From: Oligoflexia bacterium
GTDB lineage: Bacteria > Bdellovibrionota > UBA1018 > CAIMNF01
Assembly: GCA_903858975.1 (NCBI GenBank)
Contig: CAIOKW010000107.1
Span: 1 to 19,586, forward strand
Reading direction: 5' to 3'
Length of the DNA: 19,586 nt
In this document: in pieces, positions 7,818 through 15,715 of the stretch
Layout of the letters: each line of letters starts with the position of its first letter
Position numbering within the stretch: position 1 is the first letter of the stretch
Translations under genes and position numbers: made by a program
The notes under the pieces: model-generated
Seen by the model: the letters and a program-made list of their open reading frames with translations, nothing else
Database searches by the model: none
What the model was told of the DNA's origin: nothing

Positions 7818-9002
7818 ATGGTCTGCCACTCCCTTAAAATTTATACTCTTTTCATCAGCGGGGTGATTGCAGGAATTCTTCTTTTCGTACCCCCATCTTT
7901 TGCCGAGAACTGCCTCCAGGACACTCTTAAATTCATCGAAAATTCGACTCACACCAACAAAGAGGCCCTCGTGCGATCGGCCTACTATAACGATCGAATC
8001 CTAAAGGAATTTTCTGCGTTTCCGAATTCCGTCTGGAACCAGGAAATCGAAAAAACAATCGATGACTTCGCAGCTTATGATCAGGCCTTTCAGGCTAAAG
8101 AATTTAAGAAATGGCTTAGGGATCACCCGAGCGAAATGAAACCCACTACCACGCTTGGCGATTACCTCTCGGAGCGACAAAAACAGTTCGCGAAGCTTCG
8201 CCCGAGCAATCCCTCCCGGCAGTTAAGCCAAGTGGCTCAGGACCTTCCTGAGACCCTCTCTGATGTTTCCAAAGCCTGCGGAAGCAATGTTCCCTGCCAA
8301 GAATCAAGAATCAGTGGGTGGCTCACGCGAAAGCTCAAGAACTCTTGCATTAGCGGCAATCGCGCCTCAGCCATGAGAAACATGGTCACGAGCCTCGCGC
8401 TCACCAACGCGAGCTATGCAATGACTTATGCACATCGCCCAGAAGATGGGTTTCCTTGGACTCTGATGGCCACAAACCTCTTTTGGACTCCGATTATGGC
8501 AGAGATGGGCTGCAGGAATACTTTAAGTGAAGGCAAAAGCTCCCTCGGTAAGAAAATCGATCTGGGCCAACCCCTTGAGCGGCGCGAGAAACTCATTCAC
8601 ATGGGTAAAAGCTATGTGAACTACATGAAGATCTCGCCACTTTATAGTGCTTCGTACCTTGCAATCAATGTCAGCGGGCAACTGATCTCTGGTAAAAAGA
8701 ACCTCTCTGACATTGATCTACGAGACCTCTCACAGCAGTTTGTGAGCATGACACTGTACGATGCTGTCTATGCCGTCCCCCGAATTATCCTGGTCACAGA
8801 TCCACTCTACATGAAGGGTTTTCCAAAGCTACGCCAAGGCATTTCAAACCGTACAGGTCGCGCTGTATTTACAGAAGCCATCTACACGCCCATTGATTGG
8901 GGAACTCGTATTGCGATTGGATCAGTCAATACGGAGATCTTTATGTGGTGGCAGAAACAACAAGATAAAATATTTGGCCCAAAGAAACAGATCTCAAAAT
9001 AA
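7818..9002 (+). CDS. Exported protein of unknown function
   Basis: A 394-residue protein with a signal peptide: residues 1-29 contain a hydrophobic core (about 9-24) and end PPSFA before ENC. There is no lipobox. The first part of the mature protein is helical and charged (about 30-150). Several moderately hydrophobic stretches follow (WTLMATNLFWTPIMAEMG, LYSASYLAINVSGQLISG and FVSMTLYDAVYAVPRIILV), which could be membrane helices or a compact helical core. Five cysteines lie in the mature part. I recognise no family. The ATG has no strong ribosome-binding site; the upstream sequence is AT-rich. It ends at the terminator shared with the converging peptidase gene. Confidence 0.75.
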   Translation: MVCHSLKIYTLFISGVIAGILLFVPPSFAENCLQDTLKFIENSTHTNKEALVRSAYYNDRILKEFSAFPNSVWNQEIEKTIDDFAAYDQAFQAKEFKKWLRDHPSEMKPTTTLGDYLSERQKQFAKLRPSNPSRQLSQVAQDLPETLSDVSKACGSNVPCQESRISGWLTRKLKNSCISGNRASAMRNMVTSLALTNASYAMTYAHRPEDGFPWTLMATNLFWTPIMAEMGCRNTLSEGKSSLGKKIDLGQPLERREKLIHMGKSYVNYMKISPLYSASYLAINVSGQLISGKKNLSDIDLRDLSQQFVSMTLYDAVYAVPRIILVTDPLYMKGFPKLRQGISNRTGRAVFTEAIYTPIDWGTRIAIGSVNTEIFMWWQKQQDKIFGPKKQISK

Positions 9003-9033
9003 AAAGGGGCTGACAGAATCTGCCAACCCCTTT
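9003..9033 (-). terminator. Intrinsic terminator of the metallopeptidase gene
   Basis: On the minus strand AAAGGGG-TTGGCA pairs with TGTCAG-CCCCTTT (13 bp with two G-T wobbles, loop GATTC) and is followed by a T-rich tail (TTTTTATTTT counted from the stem end). On the plus strand the same stem keeps the 7-bp GC-rich base and is followed by A-rich sequence, so it is best as a terminator for the minus-strand gene but may also stop the converging 394-aa gene, whose stop codon touches it. Confidence 0.85.
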
Positions 9034-9055
9034 AAAAATTTATTAGAGCTTAAGA

Positions 9056-10630
9056 TTAATGAACTGGATATCCGCGAGCTTTAAACTTGCTGATCACCGT
9101 TTGAAGATCACTCGGGTAAAGCTGTTGAGCTGCAACGATATAAGCTTTCGCTGCATCTGCTTGGCTTGAGCTCTCGTTCAAGCTTGAAAGCGCTGTCCAG
9201 AAAAGCTTGTCTGCTTTTTCTTTACCAATTGCATCGTAAACTTCGATACAAGTTGTCGCCCACAATTGCCCTGCATCGTGAATCTCACCCTGAGCACCCG
9301 CTGGGTACTTCTTGGTGACATTGACTACACGGCCTGGCCAGAACTCATTGTGACCGTCAAATGAGAAAGTCCAATTGTACGCAATGTGGTCTGGTTTCAT
9401 GAATTGGCGGTCATAAGAAGCCGCCCAGTAATCGCCAGAACCTTCACTTAAGCCTTCTACTTGAGAAAGATGGCCTTTAGTCACCCAGTTATGAATCGCA
9501 TGTCCAAGCTCATGAATAATCACGTCATGATCTTGAGCGTCATCAATTCCACCTTCACCAAACGCAAGCTCATCTGACATTGGATTATAGTGCGAGTTAT
9601 CTTCGCCATTTAATCCATGAGGATCCGCTTTGATTCCACCTTGATACTTCAGTGGATGAACATTGAATCCAAGTGTTCCGTTCATGTACTTTAAAGTCTT
9701 ATCAATGAAGTAATAAACGTTTACCGCATCAAAACAAGCATCACTTCTCTTCAACTTTAAAGAATCTGAACTGAATGAACAGTCTGGATTTTTAGGAGCT
9801 TCAGAGTCAGAAATCACTACATTTGGCCCAGCAAGCTGATACTTGCCATTCTTCTGAGTCAGATTATCAAGAGACACTTGAGTCATCATGCTGCTGTAGA
9901 AAGCACTATCTGCATTATTTGCATCAAGCCCTTGTGATACTTTTCCAGAGCGAATGGTTGGATTTGGATCAAACACGCCGGTCGTCACCACTCCACGAGA
10001 TGCGGGTCTGCTATGAACCGCAAGATCACGTGACTTGTAGATGCGACCATCGACCGCATCCATGATGATTTCCCATGCATAGAAACCGTCGGCTGGAGCC
10101 GCCAATTGAATTTGATAAACAGAACGCAAAGAACCTGCTTCTACGAGCATTTTCTTTTGTACTGTTTGCGCACTTGGAGAAGAGCGAAGTTTAAGCTCTT
10201 GATAAGCACGCTCCAATGCGTTGTCTTCTGAAAGTTGAAAGTTTTGAGCTGAGAATTTCTCAAGTCCAAATCCATTTGCAGAACGAGCATAGTCGTTCAC
10301 ATAGGTTAGTACTTGAAAACTTTTGCTCAAAGTAACCACAACGTTAGCATTCTCAACTGGAAGCCCATTGGACATCTGTTGAAAGCGAACGCTAAAGCCC
10401 GCCGGAGTTTCCGTAACGGACTCCGTAATCAAATCAGAAAGATCGGAACGCAAACCGAGCGCACTGGACGAAGACATTAAATAATGTCGTGCAGCACTCT
10501 CTGGTGATCCCGCTTTTTCTAATTGAATGTTGGTTTGGTTTGCAGGCACAACCATCAATGGTGATGCAACTGCAGACTGTGACAATACCGCTGATAAAGC
10601 AAATACCGCTGTCAATAATGGATGATTCAT
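9056..10630 (-). CDS. Secreted zinc metallopeptidase (M36/M4-like, with FTP/PepSY propeptide)
   Basis: A 524-residue exported gluzincin-type protease. It starts with a signal peptide (hydrophobic 5-22, cut near AVAS, residue 23). The propeptide looks like FTP plus PepSY (about 35-205), which normally keeps such proteases inactive until export. The catalytic part has HELGH (H373, E374, H377), a downstream glutamate E396 in GLSEGSGDYWA as third zinc ligand, and IHDAGQLW (H451), resembling the M36 fungalysin pattern more than classical thermolysin. A strong GGGGGAG ribosome-binding site precedes the ATG. A sigma-70-like promoter and an intrinsic terminator bracket the gene, so it is a single-gene transcript. 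Likely role: extracellular or periplasmic protein degradation. Confidence 0.9.
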   Translation of the reverse strand: MNHPLLTAVFALSAVLSQSAVASPLMVVPANQTNIQLEKAGSPESAARHYLMSSSSALGLRSDLSDLITESVTETPAGFSVRFQQMSNGLPVENANVVVTLSKSFQVLTYVNDYARSANGFGLEKFSAQNFQLSEDNALERAYQELKLRSSPSAQTVQKKMLVEAGSLRSVYQIQLAAPADGFYAWEIIMDAVDGRIYKSRDLAVHSRPASRGVVTTGVFDPNPTIRSGKVSQGLDANNADSAFYSSMMTQVSLDNLTQKNGKYQLAGPNVVISDSEAPKNPDCSFSSDSLKLKRSDACFDAVNVYYFIDKTLKYMNGTLGFNVHPLKYQGGIKADPHGLNGEDNSHYNPMSDELAFGEGGIDDAQDHDVIIHELGHAIHNWVTKGHLSQVEGLSEGSGDYWAASYDRQFMKPDHIAYNWTFSFDGHNEFWPGRVVNVTKKYPAGAQGEIHDAGQLWATTCIEVYDAIGKEKADKLFWTALSSLNESSSQADAAKAYIVAAQQLYPSDLQTVISKFKARGYPVH

Positions 10631-10657
10631 ATTCTCCCCCTCTCATCCTGTTCAAAA

Positions 10658-10686
10658 ATCGTAAGTAACAAAGATAGAATAAGCAA
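10658..10686 (-). promoter_or_regulatory. Sigma-70-like promoter of the metallopeptidase gene
   Basis: On the minus strand TTGCTT (10686-10681) and TACGAT (10663-10658) are separated by exactly 17 bp. Transcription would begin near 10651, giving a leader of about 20 nt that carries the GGGGGAG ribosome-binding site directly before the ATG at 10630. Spacing and position are good; the match to consensus is moderate. Confidence 0.55.
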
Positions 10687-10714
10687 ATCTTTTTATGTTA
10701 TATGAAGTTTACTA

Positions 10715-11932
10715 ATGAGTGACACCACCAAACACATTTCCGGTGAACAGTATAAAGTGACCCATTCAGTGGGACCGAATCAGGCCGGAATTCGTCTCGA
10801 TCGTTTTTTAATGGATCGCTACCCGAGACGTTCGCGCGAGAAACTAAAGAAGATCATCGACTCGGGTTCGGTAAGCATTTTGAGGCAAGGTGGAAAGCAC
10901 TTACACTTAGGGAGAATCAAGGCGAGCTTTGCGCTTCAACCGGGCGACATCGTTCAGGTTCTCTCGACACGCAAACCAGAGCCTCCAGTGAACTTCAATT
11001 ATAAAACCATCTTTGAAGATGAAGAGATTCTAGTCATCGAAAAACCTCCGAATCTCCCGGTGCATCCTGCAGGAAGATTCTTCTTTCATACTCTCCTCAT
11101 TCACTTAAAGACGCAGGGCTTTAGAACTGACCTTGAAAGCGAACGTAAATTCTTTCTGGTACACCGGATTGATAAAGAGACGAGCGGCATCCTACTCCTT
11201 GCGAAAACCAAGGAAGCATGCAATGCGTTAACCTTGCAATTCCGAAATCGCGAAACCGAAAAGTACTACTTGGCTATTGTGAGGGGCACACCCAGCAATA
11301 CCGCCTTTGATGTCGAAGCCCCGATTGGAAAGATTCCGAAGAGTAAAATCGGACTGAAAATGTATCCCCTCGCACTTGAGCACGGTGGACTCGAGTCCCA
11401 AACCCACTTTGAAAAGATTGAAACCCGAAGCAACAAACTCGGAGAGTTCACTCTACTTGCCTGCTTTCCACGAACCGGACGCCAACATCAGATTCGAGTA
11501 CATGCTGATATTGCTGGCTACCCGCTGGTGGGCGATAAAATCTACGGAATGCCGGACGAGGAAGCCCTTACGCTTTTAGGAGGACATCGCGAAGACTTGA
11601 AATCGGAAGCCTCTCCAGAACCCGTCGAAGAAACCCTCCCCGAAGCACTTGAGGATGAAGAGTTAATGGCGGGCCCTTTCGATCGTGAAGACGATGGGGA
11701 TGCGGACAGTGAGGCGTTTGAGATTCCTGGCCCCACCTCGAGCATCTATGCCGAAGTGGAAGCTCGGCTCTTGATCCCGCGCCACGCACTGCATGCCGCT
11801 GGGTTGCGTTTTAAACACCCCAGAACAGGTGAAGAAATGGCCTTTGAATCCAATCTTCCGGATGATCTTCGATCATTTTTTGAAGGCCTAGACGGGAATC
11901 CACTCAAGCCCTTTCGAACGAAGCACTGGTGA
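10715..11932 (+). CDS. RluA-family pseudouridine synthase with S4 domain
   Basis: This enzyme isomerises specific uridines in rRNA or tRNA to pseudouridine. The 405-residue product has an N-terminal S4 RNA-binding domain (GIRLDRFLMDRYPRRSREKLKKII lies at about 25-48) and the RluA catalytic signature HRIDKETSG with the nucleophile Asp153. FPRTGRQHQIRVH and GYPLVGDKIYG (about 268-278) follow. Between this and the final conserved segment PRHALHAAGLRFKHP (355-369) lies an acidic, Pro-containing insert of about 55 residues (292-347) where most family members have only a short loop. The target cannot be told: RluD and RluC are both S4-containing relatives. It converges with the fumarase beta gene with no bases between the two stops. 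Confidence 0.9.
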   Translation: MSDTTKHISGEQYKVTHSVGPNQAGIRLDRFLMDRYPRRSREKLKKIIDSGSVSILRQGGKHLHLGRIKASFALQPGDIVQVLSTRKPEPPVNFNYKTIFEDEEILVIEKPPNLPVHPAGRFFFHTLLIHLKTQGFRTDLESERKFFLVHRIDKETSGILLLAKTKEACNALTLQFRNRETEKYYLAIVRGTPSNTAFDVEAPIGKIPKSKIGLKMYPLALEHGGLESQTHFEKIETRSNKLGEFTLLACFPRTGRQHQIRVHADIAGYPLVGDKIYGMPDEEALTLLGGHREDLKSEASPEPVEETLPEALEDEELMAGPFDREDDGDADSEAFEIPGPTSSIYAEVEARLLIPRHALHAAGLRFKHPRTGEEMAFESNLPDDLRSFFEGLDGNPLKPFRTKHW

Positions 11933-12550
11933 TTATTTCCCTATTTTCTCGACCACACTCTTCAACTTCTCAGCCGATTCGGCTTCAACCACTTTATGAA
12001 GAGAATTTCCATGAGCATCGATGGTGACCACAACCGGAAAGCGTTCAACCTTTAATTTCCAAATCGCCTCAGGACTGCCAAAGGTATCAAGCCCATAGAC
12101 TCCTTCAACCGACTTGATTCGCTCAGCAAGGACCTGTGCCGCACCACCCACCGCGTGAAGGTAAACGCACCCAAACTTTTGGCACGCTTCACGAGTCTTC
12201 TCACCCATTCCACCTTTACCAATCACCGCCTTTAATCCAAAGCGTTCAATGATCTTTGCCTGATAGGGTTCTTCGCGAATCGAAGTCGTGGGGCCCGCAG
12301 CAGTAGCGATCCAGTTTTTGCCTTTTTTCATCATCACTGGGCCACAGTGATAGATGATCGAATTTTGAAGATTCACTTCAGCCTTGGGCGGCTCGTTTCC
12401 GTCACTGAGCCACTTATGAACCGCATCCCGCCCCGTCAGAAGCATTCCGCTAATTTCAACCATGTCTCCCACTTTAAGCGATCTTACTTTTTCTTCGGTA
12501 AACGGTTCGGTGAGCTGAAATGCTCCCCCTACATTTTCTAATACAGCCAT
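11933..12550 (-). CDS. Class I fumarate hydratase, beta (C-terminal) subunit
   Basis: This 205-residue protein matches the C-terminal swivelling domain of iron-sulfur hydro-lyases (fumarase class I / L-tartrate dehydratase). Visible signatures are VGDMVEISGMLLTGRDAVHK, IIYHCGPVM, TAAGPTTSIR and the GKGGMG loop followed by GCVYLHAVGGAA. In this family the subunit completes the active site above the 4Fe-4S cluster held by the alpha subunit and converts fumarate to malate in the TCA cycle. Its ATG lies 13 bp inside the end of the alpha gene, so the two are coupled. Tartrate dehydratase is possible by sequence, but no tartrate genes are nearby, so fumarase is favoured. Confidence 0.87.
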   Translation of the reverse strand: MAVLENVGGAFQLTEPFTEEKVRSLKVGDMVEISGMLLTGRDAVHKWLSDGNEPPKAEVNLQNSIIYHCGPVMMKKGKNWIATAAGPTTSIREEPYQAKIIERFGLKAVIGKGGMGEKTREACQKFGCVYLHAVGGAAQVLAERIKSVEGVYGLDTFGSPEAIWKLKVERFPVVVTIDAHGNSLHKVVEAESAEKLKSVVEKIGK

Positions 12551-13431
12551 TTTTTAATCTCCCCTTTAGGGCTCATCACTGCACCCTGGCGACGAAACGC
12601 CCAACACATATAAGATACGCTCACAAAAAATGAAGCAGGCACTCGATTGAGTGCCGTAATTTTGGTTGCGAGCAAAGTCGTCTTTCCGCCAAACCCCATC
12701 GGTCCAATTCCAAGGGTATTCGCTTCACGCGTAACCGACTCTTCCATTTTGGCAAGTTCTGGATTCTTATTTTTATCGGTGATCTTTCTTAGAAACTGCT
12801 CCTTTGAAGCGGCATATCCCGTCCCTCGGTCGCCGCCAATGCAGACTCCTAGAATCCCGGGCCCGCAACCTTTCCCTTGAGCATTTTGAACAGCATCCAA
12901 AATACACTTTTCTACACCCTTCAAATCACGCCCAGCGCCAACGCGCGAATCTGGGAGACTGTATTGTGCCCCTACGTTTTCGCAGCCTCCGCCCTTCAGC
13001 ATGAGCTTGATTTCGAAGGTGTCTTTTTTCCAAGGCTCAGCATGAATCACAGGTGCACCGGGACCAATATTGTTCCCGCTATTTTTGCCGGTAATGGAGT
13101 CCACACTGTTTTGTCTGAGGTAGCCCTTTTTGGTCGCACTTACGATTGCTTTTTTAATCAGTTTTTGAAGGAGCTCATAATCTGTTTTCATCGGGAAATG
13201 AATGTAAAACAGTACGGTCCCAGTATCTTGGCACAAAGGCTGAGATTTCCGTTTAGCGATCTCAACGTTGTCACAGATGATGTTCATCGCATATTTTGCG
13301 GATGAGCCTTCTTGCTCCTGTTTCCGGCCGGATTCGATCGATTCGAAAACATCATTGGGTAATTCAGCAGAGGTCTTTCGAATGACCTCTACCAGGGAAT
13401 CATGGAGATTTTTTTGAAGCGTTTTGTTCAT
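12538..13431 (-). CDS. Class I fumarate hydratase, alpha (iron-sulfur) subunit
   Basis: A 297-residue catalytic subunit that should hold an oxygen-sensitive 4Fe-4S cluster. The ligands are readable as C67 in QPLCQDTGT, C189 in GKGCGPGILGV and C276 in SYMCWAFRR; their spacing resembles that of TtdA and FumA. Other conserved pieces are NSVDSITGKNSGNNIGPGAP (109-128), HAEPWKKD (130-137) and GIGPMGFGGKTT (241-252). The split into two genes contrasts with the single-chain E. coli FumA/FumB. It diverges from tolC across 47 bp; no clear promoter could be read there. Confidence 0.9.
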   Translation of the reverse strand: MNKTLQKNLHDSLVEVIRKTSAELPNDVFESIESGRKQEQEGSSAKYAMNIICDNVEIAKRKSQPLCQDTGTVLFYIHFPMKTDYELLQKLIKKAIVSATKKGYLRQNSVDSITGKNSGNNIGPGAPVIHAEPWKKDTFEIKLMLKGGGCENVGAQYSLPDSRVGAGRDLKGVEKCILDAVQNAQGKGCGPGILGVCIGGDRGTGYAASKEQFLRKITDKNKNPELAKMEESVTREANTLGIGPMGFGGKTTLLATKITALNRVPASFFVSVSYMCWAFRRQGAVMSPKGEIKKWLY

Positions 13432-13478
13432 GGAGAAAACTCTACCTTGATGCGGCCCGTTAATGCTAGAGTGATTTT

Positions 13479-14708
13479 ATGCTCCTCAGCCTGTTTGCAT
13501 CTTTCATTTTAAGTGCTTCTGCACGGACGCTCAGCTATAGCGATTGCATCGACTTGGTCTCGAAGAATAATCCTGAACTTCTTGCGGCGCGCAGTAATTA
13601 TGAATCGAGTGATCAACTTGTCAAAAGCGCCTATAGCACCTTCCTCCCTACTCTGAGCGCAAGCCTGGGGGCGAGCAACAATACCCCCGCCACTTATGGA
13701 AGCAATCCACTTTACTCATCCGCACTGACGGCCTCTTACAATTTGTTTTCGGGACTCAAAGATCAAGCGCGGATTAAACAGGCTGAATCAAACCGAAAAA
13801 TTGCGAAAGCCAATCTTGACTCCATCCGAGCGAAAGTAGGATTTTCTTTACGAAAAGCTTTCGCCCAATTCCAATATGCTCGTGAGAATATCAACCTTAC
13901 TGAAAACATCCGTGATCGCCGCTTTCAAAATGATCGCTTAGTTCGAGCCCAGTATGAAAGCGGACGTGAAAATCAAGGTTCTTACTTGGTATCAAAAAGC
14001 CTCTATGAGCAGTCCCTTTTTGATCAAAGAGTCGCCAAAGATCAATCCGTGCTTGCCATTCAGCAGTTAGCGCATGTTCTCGGAGAAGACGAACAAGATT
14101 TAGAAATTAAAGGGGAGATTCCTCAAACCACCCCACCCGAAAACGTAAGAGCAGAAACACTCTTTCTCACCACTCCAGCCCATCGCCTACAAGAGGCAGA
14201 AGTGGAGCTCAGTGAAAGTAATTCAAAAGTGGCCTTGGGCGCTTACTTTCCCTCACTTGACTTAGCGGGATCTGTTTCACAAAAAGATAATCACTTCTTT
14301 CCAGAAGCTAACCAACAATGGAGCCTGGGCCTGACGCTCACCATCCCCCTCTTTAGTGGATTTAAAAGCTATCGGGATTATCAAAGTACACGCTCTTTGG
14401 AATCGGCAGCACGATCAAATCTGATTACGGCTGATTTTGATTTGCTATCGGAATTGCGACAAAATCTTTTTAACTACCAAGAATCCATAGAAAAATTGAA
14501 GGTGGACCTAAACTCGCTCAATGCAGCCACCATTCGGGCGAAAATCGCACGCATGCGGTATAACAGCGGGCTCCTTGAGTTTGAGCAATGGGACATTATT
14601 GAAACCGACTTGATTAGTCGACAAAAAGCAGCCCTCGCAAGTAAGCTAGATCGAATCATCGCTGAGAGCGCCTATCTACAATCCCAAGGCCTAGGAGACA
14701 TTCCATGA
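13479..14708 (+). CDS. TolC-family outer-membrane efflux protein
   Basis: The trimeric outer-membrane channel of a tripartite export system. The 409-residue product starts with a short signal peptide (MLLSLFASFILSASA, 1-15) and has the two OEP repeats typical of TolC (about 18-205 and 215-405). Each begins with a helix of the type SYSDCIDLVSKNNPELLAARSNYE, and the repeats hold strand segments LSASLGASNN and LDLAGSVSQKD for the beta barrel. Long heptad-like helices with many Ala, Gln and Glu lie between. It is the first gene of an operon: its TGA overlaps the ATG of the membrane-fusion gene (ATGA), and the MacB gene follows. Confidence 0.93.
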   Translation: MLLSLFASFILSASARTLSYSDCIDLVSKNNPELLAARSNYESSDQLVKSAYSTFLPTLSASLGASNNTPATYGSNPLYSSALTASYNLFSGLKDQARIKQAESNRKIAKANLDSIRAKVGFSLRKAFAQFQYARENINLTENIRDRRFQNDRLVRAQYESGRENQGSYLVSKSLYEQSLFDQRVAKDQSVLAIQQLAHVLGEDEQDLEIKGEIPQTTPPENVRAETLFLTTPAHRLQEAEVELSESNSKVALGAYFPSLDLAGSVSQKDNHFFPEANQQWSLGLTLTIPLFSGFKSYRDYQSTRSLESAARSNLITADFDLLSELRQNLFNYQESIEKLKVDLNSLNAATIRAKIARMRYNSGLLEFEQWDIIETDLISRQKAALASKLDRIIAESAYLQSQGLGDIP

Positions 14709-15700
14709 GTATCGCAAAGAACAAAAAGTGGATTTTGATCATTGGAGCTTTCTTACTTTTGGGTGCTGCCATTTTCTTCCTCACTAAAAAAGAAGACTCA
14801 TCGAAAACCACCTATCGAGAAGTGAAGGTTGAAAAAAATCTTTTCACTGAAACGATTATTTCCACCGGAACAGTCGCTCCTGAGAATCGCCTAGCCATTA
14901 AACCTCCGATTGGAGGTCGAGTAGAAAAGATTTTGGTAGAAGAGGGCCAGAAAGTTAAAGCCGGACAAATTCTTGCTTGGGTGAGCACCACCGAACGAGC
15001 GGCCCTCATCGACTCCGCTCGTGCAGAGGGAGCAACCGAGCTCGCACAGTGGGAGCAGTTCTATAAACCCACTCCGGTCTATGCCCCCATTAATGGCATG
15101 ATCATTTTGAAAAGTCTCGAACCAGGACAATCCTTCAATGCGGGAGATTCCATCCTCGTCATGTCGGATCGATTGACCATCAAAGCACAAGTCGATGAGA
15201 CGAGCATTTCAAAGGTATCCCTCGGTCAAAAAGCAGTCGTCGTTCTTGATGCTTATCCGAACGAAAGACTCGATGCCACCGTTGTTCACTTAGGTTTTGA
15301 CTCAAGAACGATCAACAGTGTTACGAGCTATATTGTGGATGTGCTCCCGAGCAAAATTCCTGGTCACATGCTTTCTGGAATGACCGCAAATGTGGAATTT
15401 ATTCTGAATGAAATACCCAATGCGCTGATCGTTCCAAATGAAGCCATTCAAACAAAAGACGGAAACGCCTGCATCCGGCAAAAGAAAACAGAAAGCAGCG
15501 ATTTGCCTGAATGCAACCCCGTGAAGCTTGGGGCCAATAATGACCAGAAAACCGTAGTTTTAAGCGGCCTTCAAGAGGGCGACACCATTTTGGTGGCAGA
15601 GCTAAAACCCATTGATGCTAAACGAAAGGCAAACCAAGCCAATCCATTTAGCCCCATGGGTTCTGGGCGTCCTAGTGGTGGCGGCGGCGGCCGTCACTAG
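14705..15700 (+). CDS. HlyD/MacA-type periplasmic membrane-fusion protein with very short hairpin
   Basis: The periplasmic adaptor between the inner-membrane pump and TolC. The 331-residue product has one N-terminal membrane anchor (about 9-27). The first half of a lipoyl/barrel-sandwich domain follows (GGRVEKILVEEGQKVKAGQI, 70-89), then the second half (VYAPINGMIILKSLEPGQSF, 125-144), a beta-barrel domain (about 155-235) and a membrane-proximal domain. The helical hairpin normally placed between the two lipoyl halves is cut down to about 25 residues (95-120) instead of the roughly 100 usual in MacA. The tail ends in a Gly-rich GGGGGRH. Its order between tolC and macB, with a 4-bp overlap at one side and 15 bp at the other, gives the assignment. 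Confidence 0.9.
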   Translation: MSIAKNKKWILIIGAFLLLGAAIFFLTKKEDSSKTTYREVKVEKNLFTETIISTGTVAPENRLAIKPPIGGRVEKILVEEGQKVKAGQILAWVSTTERAALIDSARAEGATELAQWEQFYKPTPVYAPINGMIILKSLEPGQSFNAGDSILVMSDRLTIKAQVDETSISKVSLGQKAVVVLDAYPNERLDATVVHLGFDSRTINSVTSYIVDVLPSKIPGHMLSGMTANVEFILNEIPNALIVPNEAIQTKDGNACIRQKKTESSDLPECNPVKLGANNDQKTVVLSGLQEGDTILVAELKPIDAKRKANQANPFSPMGSGRPSGGGGGRH

Positions 15701-15715
15701 GCAGGGGAACCCTTC

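Noticed and set aside
12877..13305. 142-codon plus-strand frame
   Set aside because: It is opposite the fumarase alpha gene, which contains the iron-sulfur ligands and family motifs throughout.
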